Assembly (NCBI RefSeq): GCF_900539295.1
Contig: NZ_UQBH01000041.1
Location: 1 to 12,565, forward strand
From: an uncultured Megasphaera sp.
Lineage (GTDB): Bacteria; Bacillota; Negativicutes; Veillonellales; Megasphaeraceae
Direction: 5' to 3'
DNA length: 12,565 nucleotides
Positions within the stretch are counted from its first letter, which is position 1; each line of letters opens with the position of its first letter. Below are positions 1 to 5,279 of this stretch, in pieces. The notes under the pieces are model-generated. The model searched no databases, was not told where the DNA came from, and was given only the letters and a program-made list of their open reading frames with translations. The translations under genes were made by a program, and so were the position numbers.

Positions 1-185
1 CAATAAAGGCTTATAGCCGCCCGTCGAGCCACCCGTTTTACGGGTGGAGGCGACTTCTTCGGTGGGACAGTTTGATGATGTTTTGGGCAAGATGATGACT
101 GAATGTAGGGCAGGAGGAGACTGTAATCGGGATGGCGTCGCCAGTAAGCGATATTTCCTTATAGAATGACTGGTCTCCGGTATTA
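1..185. other. Non-coding stretch at the left edge, with inverted repeats
   Basis: I see no convincing gene here. All frames are interrupted within about 30 codons, and the one SD-like run (AGGAGGAG at 112-119) precedes only a 10-codon reading frame at 132. The stretch contains a perfect 7-bp hairpin (29-47), a short palindrome GGCGTCGCC (134-142), and a possible longer-range pairing of GGAGAC (116-121) with GTCTCC (173-178). It may be the tail of an upstream intergenic region or a dispersed palindromic element. The sequence alone does not decide between them. Confidence 0.5.
29..47. repeat. Perfect inverted repeat or hairpin without a T-run
   Basis: CCACCCG (29-35) and CGGGTGG (41-47) are perfect inverted repeats around a TTTTA loop. 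Shorter complementary arms, GTCG (23-26) and CGAC (51-54), lie just outside an unpaired AG/AGG bulge and could lengthen the stem. No T-run follows on either strand, so this is not a typical intrinsic terminator. It could be an RNA-stability element or part of an intergenic palindromic repeat family. The function is unknown. Confidence 0.55.
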
Positions 186-223
186 AAAAAGCGCACTGTC
201 TTTCGTGAGACAGTGCGCTTTTT
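186..223. terminator. Bidirectional rho-independent terminator
   Basis: A 16-bp perfect stem is formed by AAAAAGCGCACTGTCT (186-201) and its complement (208-223) around the loop TTCGTG. The A-run and T-run at the two ends give a T-tract whichever strand is read. It starts 9 bp beyond the stop codon of the leftward regulator gene, so it should terminate that transcript. It should also stop rightward read-through from whatever lies left of the window. Confidence 0.93.
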
Positions 224-232
224 AGTGGTGCA

Positions 233-1006
233 TCAATCTTCCGGTGCCACTAACAGCTGAACGTGATTCTTTTTACAGTACTGGACGTATTTATCCGGAG
301 CCTGTCGGTCGAGGATGATGCTGTCCAGGTCGGATAAGGAGCAGTAGGTCATGAGGGAAGTTACGTCTAATTTTGAGGAATCGATGAGCAGGTGTTTTTC
401 TCCCGTCTTTTGGATCAATTTTTGCTTTATTTCATTTTCGGCGATAGAGGCATTGGTAGCGCCGTTTTCAATGGAGATTCCCGTAGACGCCAGGAAAATC
501 TTTGACGTATTATAGTTGTCCAGACAGTGAAGAACGCTGGGGCCGACAAAGGACATCGATGGATAATATAAGGTGCCGCCTGTTGCAATCAGGTTGAAGG
601 TCTTCGAATTCGAATAGGCGATGGCTGCATTGATGATGTTGACGCTGGCCGTAATGATGGTCAGATTTTTTTTATCTGCCAGGTAGGGAATCATATGGAA
701 GGTTGTCGTCCCGGAGTCGATGAAAATGATGTCGTTGTCATTGACCAGGGAGGCGGCCATCTTGGCGGCCCGCTGCTTGTTGGATGCGTTCTTGGTTTCA
801 CGTTGGGTGAAAGGTTCGATAGAGTCGGTCTCTTTCAGGGTAATGCCTCCATAGACCTTATTGATGAGTCCTTGTTTATCTAACTCAGCAATATCACGCC
901 GTATCGTATTTTTGGAAACGTTGAAGACGTCGCAGAGGTGATTGATGGAAAGATGATGTTCCTCTTCCAGCATTTTTTTTATACTGTTGATTCGGATGAT
1001 TTTCAT
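233..1006 (-). CDS. iolR: DeoR-family transcriptional regulator, IolR-like
   Basis: This is a 257-residue repressor-type protein of the DeoR family. An N-terminal winged helix-turn-helix spans about residues 5-55, with the family pattern SKNTIRRDIAELDKQG at 31-46 and VYGG at 51-54. The DeoR C-terminal sugar-phosphate sensing domain follows, with DSGTTT at 97-102, GGTLY at 143-147 and NGATNASIAE at 181-190. Length is normal for the family. I chose ATG at 1006, because it starts exactly at the usual DeoR N-terminus and has AGAAAGG upstream. The frame stays open to a TTG at 1129, but that extension only translates the tandem DNA repeats and lacks a ribosome site. The gene diverges from the inositol operon, and B. 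subtilis IolR is also a DeoR protein that senses the product of IolC. Control of this operon is therefore likely, but it is inferred from context. Confidence 0.88.
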   Translation of the reverse strand: MKIIRINSIKKMLEEEHHLSINHLCDVFNVSKNTIRRDIAELDKQGLINKVYGGITLKETDSIEPFTQRETKNASNKQRAAKMAASLVNDNDIIFIDSGTTTFHMIPYLADKKNLTIITASVNIINAAIAYSNSKTFNLIATGGTLYYPSMSFVGPSVLHCLDNYNTSKIFLASTGISIENGATNASIAENEIKQKLIQKTGEKHLLIDSSKLDVTSLMTYCSLSDLDSIILDRQAPDKYVQYCKKNHVQLLVAPED

Positions 1007-1064
1007 AAAAATCGCTGGCCTTTCTCTTAGAATTGGTGGGAAGGGATATATCCTGCCGTACTGC

Positions 1065-1127
1065 AAGTTTAGCATATGACAATGTAGTGTTAGCATGTAA
1101 CGATGTAGTGTTAGCATGTAACAATGC
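1065..1127. repeat. Three tandem 21-bp repeats in the regulator's 5' leader (putative operator array)
   Basis: Three head-to-tail units of 21 bp occupy 1065-1085, 1086-1106 and 1107-1127. The second and third agree at 19 of 21 positions, and the first agrees with the second at 15. The shared core is TTAGCATRTRACRATG. The period equals two DNA helical turns, so each core would present the same face to a protein. Units two and three contain ATGTAAC, which is GTTACAT on the other strand and the same 7-mer that forms one arm of the palindrome at the operon promoter. The array lies about 13 to 75 nt downstream of the predicted regulator start site, which would suit road-block autorepression. Confidence 0.72.
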
Positions 1128-1146
1128 AATTGTTCTGGTATCTATG

Positions 1147-1175
1147 ATTATATCTGAAATCTAATCAAAAGACAA
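1147..1175 (-). promoter_or_regulatory. Sigma-70-type promoter for the DeoR regulator gene
   Basis: Read leftwards, the -35 box is TTGTCT (1175-1170, four of six consensus bases). It is followed by exactly 17 bp and then a perfect TATAAT (1152-1147). Transcription should start near 1140, giving a leader of about 134 nt that includes the whole tandem repeat array before the ATG at 1006. Confidence 0.75.
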
Positions 1176-1183
1176 CCATAAAT
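1162..1183 (+). promoter_or_regulatory. IolR-operator-like 11-mer pair over the regulator promoter
   Basis: TAATCAAAAGA (1162-1172) matches all 11 positions of the degenerate tandem 11-mer WRAYCAADARD that I recall as the B. subtilis IolR operator consensus. The adjoining 11 bases (1173-1183) match 9 of 11, giving a head-to-tail pair. The pair overlaps the spacer and -35 box of the leftward promoter, so binding would affect the regulator's own expression. The consensus is A-rich and the region is AT-rich, so a chance match is possible. Confidence 0.4.
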
Positions 1184-1308
1184 GAGGCTATTTTGGTTAA
1201 TTTATGATAAAAATGATGATAAGATGAACCGAAATGGAAGTGAATATCAATTAAAAGAGGGCGAAAAATGGATTTTATTATGATTTCAGAGAAATTCATG
1301 AATAACTA

Positions 1309-1337
1309 TTGACTAGAATGTGATTAAGTGTTACATT
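1309..1337 (+). promoter_or_regulatory. Main promoter of the inositol operon
   Basis: TTGACT (1309-1314, five of six consensus bases) is separated by 17 bp from TACATT (1332-1337, four of six). The start site would be near 1344, leaving about 60 nt of unstructured A-rich leader before the first ATG. The -10 box lies inside the 17-bp palindrome, which is the usual arrangement for a repressed promoter. Confidence 0.7.
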
Positions 1338-1347
1338 GTGTATGTAA
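1331..1347. promoter_or_regulatory. Palindromic operator on the operon -10 box
   Basis: TTACAT (1331-1336) and ATGTAA (1342-1347) are perfect inverted repeats around TGTGT. The left arm with its flanking G (GTTACAT) recurs on the opposite strand in two of the three tandem repeats before the regulator ATG. One protein could therefore bind both places, and the divergent DeoR regulator is the obvious candidate. The palindrome covers the -10 box and the expected start site, so binding should block transcription. Confidence 0.65.
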
Positions 1348-1351
1348 ACAA

Positions 1352-1386
1352 ATCCAAAACATAACCAAAACAAATAACCAATATTA
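1352..1386 (+). repeat. Spaced CCAAAA/CCAATA direct repeats in the operon leader
   Basis: ATCCAAAACA (1352-1361), AACCAAAACA (1363-1372) and AACCAATAT (1376-1384) recur at intervals of about 11 and 13 bp, roughly one helical turn. Read as 11-mers, the last two match an IolR-type consensus at 10 of 11 positions. They lie downstream of the predicted start site and could be secondary operator half-sites. They could equally be simple A-rich leader sequence favouring translation. Confidence 0.35.
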
Positions 1387-1403
1387 TCGGAGGAGATGTT
1401 ATT

Positions 1404-2555
1404 ATGTCAGACGTATTCATGATGCCCCGTACCATTATTTCCGGTCCTAATGTCATTGCTGAACTCGGTAAGCATATTCAGGGAAAAGGAACCAAAGCCC
1501 TTGTCGTTACCGACCAGATGATGGTCAAATTTGGCAATGCCGCTAAAGTAGAAGATGCTTTGAAAGCCGCAAATGTTCCCTATGCACTGTATGACGGCTG
1601 CAATACGGAACCGACGGATCTCATCGTCGACGAAGGCTTAAAGATTTATAAAGAAGAAGGCTGTGACTTCTTGGTCGCCTTAGGCGGCGGCAGCCCGATG
1701 GATACGGCAAAAGCCATTGCCATGCTCACGGCATGCCCGGGTAAGCTTCGTGATTATATGCACACCGTTATCGACATGCCGGTTCCCTTCATCGTCGCAA
1801 TCCCGACGACAGCCGGTACCGGTTCGGAAGCTACCAAAAACACAATCATCGCCGACACGGAAACGAATGTAAAAATGCTTCTCGGCGGCCCGTCCTTGAT
1901 TCCTGATTTAGCCGTTGTAGATCCGACCTTCACCATGACAGCACCGCCTAAAGTTACGGCTGCAACCGGGATCGATGCCCTGACTCATGTCATTGAAGCC
2001 TATACGTCTCGGAAAGCTATTCCCATGACGGATATGTTTGCCCTGTCAGCTATTAAGAAAATTCATAAAAATCTCCCGATTTGCTACAAAGATGGTAAAA
2101 ATGTGGACGCTCGCATGCAGATGTCTGTGGCAGCTCTTGAAGCCGGCATTGCATTTACCAACGCTTCTGTTACAATTGTACATGGTATGAGCCGTCCGAT
2201 TGGTGCTTTGTTCCACATCGCTCACGGTGTATCCAATGCAATTTTGCTCCCGTCCTGCATGGCCTTCGCTATTAAGGAAAATACAGACCGTTTTGCAACG
2301 ATTGGTCGTATCATGGGCGTCGCTGATGACAACACGCCTGATGAAGAAGCTGCTCAGGCTTTCGTTACCGAAGTCGCTCGCTTCTGCAAGGAAGTCGGCA
2401 TCCCGACCTTGGCTGAATTAGGCGTTGCTAAAGAAGACTTCTTCGCACAGCTTGATAAGATGGCAAGCGATGCCTTGGAAAGCGGCAGCCCGCAGAATAC
2501 GATGCGCGTTCCCACCAAAGAAGACCTTATTGAAATTTACAAAACGCTGTACTAA
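1404..2555 (+). CDS. Iron-containing alcohol dehydrogenase, first gene of the iol operon
   Basis: This 383-residue protein belongs to the iron-activated (group III) alcohol dehydrogenases, the family of lactaldehyde reductase FucO and 1,3-propanediol dehydrogenase. The N-terminal nucleotide-binding domain shows GGGSPMD at 94-100 and PTTAGTGSE at 134-142. The C-terminal metal domain supplies the expected ligands D191 and H195 (in DALTHVIEAY), H260 (VHGM) and H274 (HIAHG). Length is typical and nothing is missing. GGAGGAG lies 8 bp before the ATG. The gene leads an operon that ends with IolE and stands 24 bp before the aldolase gene. The aldolase releases malonate semialdehyde, and no CoA-acylating dehydrogenase IolA is visible. 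I therefore infer that the enzyme reduces this aldehyde to 3-hydroxypropionate with NADH. Substrate specificity in this family cannot be read from motifs, so another aldehyde or an inositol-related alcohol remains possible. Confidence 0.92.
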   Translation: MSDVFMMPRTIISGPNVIAELGKHIQGKGTKALVVTDQMMVKFGNAAKVEDALKAANVPYALYDGCNTEPTDLIVDEGLKIYKEEGCDFLVALGGGSPMDTAKAIAMLTACPGKLRDYMHTVIDMPVPFIVAIPTTAGTGSEATKNTIIADTETNVKMLLGGPSLIPDLAVVDPTFTMTAPPKVTAATGIDALTHVIEAYTSRKAIPMTDMFALSAIKKIHKNLPICYKDGKNVDARMQMSVAALEAGIAFTNASVTIVHGMSRPIGALFHIAHGVSNAILLPSCMAFAIKENTDRFATIGRIMGVADDNTPDEEAAQAFVTEVARFCKEVGIPTLAELGVAKEDFFAQLDKMASDALESGSPQNTMRVPTKEDLIEIYKTLY

Positions 2556-2579
2556 GTTATAGGAAAGGACCCGAGGAAA

Positions 2580-3425
2580 ATGGCATTAGTTACATTAAGA
2601 GAAGCATTGGGCTCCGTTAAAGATAATTCCTATGCAATTGGTGCGTTTAATGTATCAAACATGGAAATGGTCATGGGAGCCATTAAAGCTGCTGAAGAAA
2701 TACAGACGCCGCTTATCATTCAAATTGCAGAAGGCCGGTTGAAATATTCCCCCTTGGAATTACTGGGCCCCATCATGGTGGCTGCCGGTAAGAAAACCGA
2801 CATTCCCGTCGTCGTTCATTTTGACCATGGTTCAACAGTAGAAAAGATTCATCAGGCTTTGGATATCGGCTTTACGTCCGTCATGTTCGACGGTTCCAGC
2901 TATCCCTTGGAAGAAAATATCCAGAAGACTAAAGAAATTCGTCAGATGGCCGAAGCTTACGGCGCGTCCGTCGAAGCGGAAGTCGGTCACGTTGGCGGTG
3001 CGGAAGGCGACTACGAAAGCGTAGAAGTCTTAGTCACCAGCGTAGAAGAAGCCACGCGTTTTGCTGAAGAAACGCGTGTCGATGCCTTAGCCGTAGCCAT
3101 CGGCACGGCTCACGGCAATTACGCTAAGAAACCGCAGCTGCACATCGACCGCTTGAAAGAAATCGCTGCCGTCGTCAAATGTCCCTTAGTACTTCATGGC
3201 GGTACGGGCCTTACGGACAGTGATTTCCGGAACTGCCTGCACAACGGAATAAAGAAGATCAATATTGCGACGGCATCGTACGACAGCGTAGCCAGCCATA
3301 TCAAACAGACTGTCAGCGATAAGCCGCAGGCGAACTACTTTGACCTCAGCGATTCCGCTGTTCAAGGTGCCTATGAAAATATTAAGAAGCATATGTTAAT
3401 TTTCAATCAGACGAATCGTCTATAA
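2580..3425 (+). CDS. iolJ: Class II aldolase, 6-phospho-5-dehydro-2-deoxy-D-gluconate aldolase (IolJ)
   Basis: This 281-residue zinc-dependent aldolase has the fructose-bisphosphate/tagatose-bisphosphate aldolase fold. The metal and catalytic signature is complete: HFDHG at 80-84 (D82 and H83), E134 in VEAEVGHVGG, H178 in GTAHGNY, H206 in LHGGTG, and the phosphate-binding NIAT at 228-231. Sequence alone cannot separate IolJ from other class II aldolases. Its position between the dehydrogenase and iolC indicates cleavage of 2-deoxy-5-keto-D-gluconate 6-phosphate into dihydroxyacetone phosphate and malonate semialdehyde. Two SD-like runs precede the ATG: AGGAAAGG, 11 bp away, and GAGG, very close at 3 bp. 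The gene lies 24 bp after the dehydrogenase stop and 11 bp before iolC, so it is co-transcribed with both. Confidence 0.88.
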   Translation: MALVTLREALGSVKDNSYAIGAFNVSNMEMVMGAIKAAEEIQTPLIIQIAEGRLKYSPLELLGPIMVAAGKKTDIPVVVHFDHGSTVEKIHQALDIGFTSVMFDGSSYPLEENIQKTKEIRQMAEAYGASVEAEVGHVGGAEGDYESVEVLVTSVEEATRFAEETRVDALAVAIGTAHGNYAKKPQLHIDRLKEIAAVVKCPLVLHGGTGLTDSDFRNCLHNGIKKINIATASYDSVASHIKQTVSDKPQANYFDLSDSAVQGAYENIKKHMLIFNQTNRL

Positions 3426-3436
3426 AGGAGAACATC

Positions 3437-4468
3437 ATGGCAATCATTGAATTTGATCAATCAAAAAAAAGAGATATCGTTCTTATTGGCCGTGCAGCCA
3501 TTGACTTTAATCCGAATGAATTAAATAGAACCCTTGACGAAGTAGAAACCTTCTCGATGTATCTTGGCGGCTCGCCGGCAAACCTGGCAGTAGGGATCAA
3601 TAAATTAGGCGACAACGTCGGTTTTATCGGCTGTGTCTCCGATGACCAGTTTGGCGATTTCGCTATCAACTATTTCAAAAAACGCGGTATCGATACCAGC
3701 CAGATGACGCGGGCAAAAAACGGTGAAAACCTGGGTCTTACCTTTACGGAAATTTCCAGCCCGACGGAAAGCCGGCTCCTCATGTACCGCAACCAGGCCG
3801 CTGACCTCATGATCACGCCTCAGGACGTATCGGAAGAATACATTGCTGACAGCAAGATCCTCTTGATTTCCGGCACGGCACTGGCAGCCAGCCCTTCGCG
3901 GGAAGCTTGCTTGATCGCTCTTCGCTATGCGAAGAAACACGGCGTAAAGGTTATCTTCGATATCGACTATCGTGAATACACTTGGAAATCGAAAGAAGAT
4001 ACGTCTATTTACTATTCCATCGTAGCCAGCCAGAGCGACATCGTCATCGGCTCGCGTGAAGAATTTGACTTAACGGAAAATATTCCTGCTGACAGCGGTA
4101 TTCCTGACCACGAAATTGCAGAAAAATACATTGCCTGCGGCAACAAAATCGTCATCATCAAACACGGCAAAAAAGGCTCCATTGCTTATACGGCTGACCA
4201 GCACGCCTATAAAGTGGAATCGTATCACATCAAATTGCTGAAATCCTTCGGCGGTGGTGATGCCTACGGTAGTGCATTTATTCACGGACTCCTGTCGGGC
4301 TGGGAAGTACCGAAGGCCCTGCAGTACGGCACAGCTCATGCGGCTATGGTCGTAGCCAGCCACAGCTGCTCCAACGCTATGCAGACAGTTCCTCAAATCG
4401 ACGCATTTATGGAAGAACATAAAGATGAAAAGGTCATTACGGAATTAGATTGGAGAGACAAATTATGA
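3437..4468 (+). CDS. iolC: 5-dehydro-2-deoxygluconokinase (IolC)
   Basis: This 343-residue cytoplasmic PfkB/ribokinase-family sugar kinase phosphorylates 2-deoxy-5-keto-D-gluconate at C6. The N-terminal family signature GGSPANLAVGINKLGD lies at 44-59. The C-terminal ATP-binding and catalytic motif FGGGDAYGSAF lies at 271-281, with D275 as the expected catalytic base. The later stretch HSCSNAMQTVPQ (309-320) resembles the conserved tail of IolC proteins. The ATG has AAAGGAG upstream. Its TGA overlaps the next ATG in the four bases ATGA, which points to translational coupling with iolB. In Bacillus the product of this enzyme is the inducer that releases IolR, so the gene also generates the likely signal for the divergent regulator. 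Confidence 0.95.
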   Translation: MAIIEFDQSKKRDIVLIGRAAIDFNPNELNRTLDEVETFSMYLGGSPANLAVGINKLGDNVGFIGCVSDDQFGDFAINYFKKRGIDTSQMTRAKNGENLGLTFTEISSPTESRLLMYRNQAADLMITPQDVSEEYIADSKILLISGTALAASPSREACLIALRYAKKHGVKVIFDIDYREYTWKSKEDTSIYYSIVASQSDIVIGSREEFDLTENIPADSGIPDHEIAEKYIACGNKIVIIKHGKKGSIAYTADQHAYKVESYHIKLLKSFGGGDAYGSAFIHGLLSGWEVPKALQYGTAHAAMVVASHSCSNAMQTVPQIDAFMEEHKDEKVITELDWRDKL

Positions 4469-5253
4469 GACTCGGTAAATTAGGCGAATTAAAACACGGC
4501 TATAATGAAATGACGACCCGTTACAGCGATATGATGATGGATATCGGCTACCAGGAAATGGATGCCAATGAAATCGTTGAATTTGGAGATGCTCTTCAGG
4601 AAACGGCCTTCGTCATCGTAACCGGTAAAGTTGAAATTACTTGGGACGGCAAGACGGAAGTCATGCACCGCGACTCCATTTTTGATGAAAACCCGTTCTG
4701 CCTGCACGTTCCCCATGGGAAAAAGGTCGTTATCAAGGCGCTCACCGTATCGGAAATCCTGATTCAGAAAACTGTCAACGAAAAAGACTTTGAACCTGTT
4801 TTCTATCGCCCGGCTGACGTTCAGTGCGACATCTTCGGCCAAGGTGTCTGGAATTCGACGGCAGAACGCACGGTCCGCACTATTTTCGACTATGACAATG
4901 CACCTTATTCCAACATGGTAAACGGCGAAGTCATTACCAGCCCCGGCCGCTGGTCCGGATATATTCCGCATACCCATCCGCAGCCGGAAGTATATACTTA
5001 TAAATTCGATAAACCCCAGGGCTTTGGTGCCTGCTTCATCGGTGAAGACGTATTCATGATTAAGCAGAATTCCTGGTCGGAACTCTCAAGCGGCTATATG
5101 CATCCGCAGGTAGCAGCTCCGGGCTATGCTATGTGGTACAGCTGGATGATCCGCCATTTACCGAATGATCCTTGGAAAAAGACTCGTACCGATGTTCCGG
5201 AACACGTATGGCTCCTGGACAAAGACGTAAAAATTTGGGAACCTCATAAATAG
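4465..5253 (+). CDS. iolB: 5-deoxy-glucuronate isomerase (IolB)
   Basis: This 262-residue bicupin isomerase converts 5-deoxy-D-glucuronate, the ring-opening product of IolD, to 2-deoxy-5-keto-D-gluconate. The IolB core motif reads PGRWSGYIPHTHPQPE at 160-175, with H169, H171 and E175 as probable metal ligands. A second conserved segment, SGYMHPQVAAPGYAMWY at 209-225, supplies H213. I chose the ATG at 4465: it overlaps the iolC stop and has TGGAGAGA 6 bp upstream. An in-frame TTG at 4450 has no such support. Length is slightly shorter than the roughly 270 residues usual for IolB but covers both cupin halves. Assignment is firm because motif and context agree. Confidence 0.94.
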   Translation: MRLGKLGELKHGYNEMTTRYSDMMMDIGYQEMDANEIVEFGDALQETAFVIVTGKVEITWDGKTEVMHRDSIFDENPFCLHVPHGKKVVIKALTVSEILIQKTVNEKDFEPVFYRPADVQCDIFGQGVWNSTAERTVRTIFDYDNAPYSNMVNGEVITSPGRWSGYIPHTHPQPEVYTYKFDKPQGFGACFIGEDVFMIKQNSWSELSSGYMHPQVAAPGYAMWYSWMIRHLPNDPWKKTRTDVPEHVWLLDKDVKIWEPHK

Positions 5254-5279
5254 AAATACTGGTTTTAAAGGAGATTAAC

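Larger units (their letters stand above)
1007..1403. promoter_or_regulatory. Divergent control region between regulator gene and iol operon
   Basis: This 397-bp AT-rich intergenic region separates two divergent genes. From left to right it holds three tandem repeats in the regulator leader (1065-1127), the leftward promoter (1147-1175), an IolR-operator-like pair (1162-1183), an apparently featureless stretch (about 1200-1300), the rightward promoter (1309-1337) with a palindrome on its -10 box (1331-1347), and an A-rich operon leader with spaced CCAAAA/CCAATA repeats (1352-1386). The operon's own ribosome site GGAGGAG is at 1389-1395. The only open frame is a 14-codon one at 1268-1312, which lies upstream of the inferred start site. 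Confidence 0.8.

Noticed and set aside
1007..1129. An N-terminal extension of the DeoR regulator starting at a TTG at 1129, with repeated YMLTLH-like residues.
   Set aside because: The extension merely translates the tandem 21-bp DNA repeats, has no ribosome site and no place in the DeoR fold. The ATG at 1006 matches the family N-terminus.
1268..1312. A 14-codon open frame with an SD-like GAGGG upstream, a possible leader peptide.
   Set aside because: It lies before the inferred operon promoter and its stop overlaps the -35 box, so the main transcript would not contain it. No attenuator follows.
1330..1350. A catabolite-repression (cre) site at the operon promoter.
   Set aside because: The palindrome is AT-only at its arms and lacks the central CG of cre sites. 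The inverted repeat fits a dedicated operator better.
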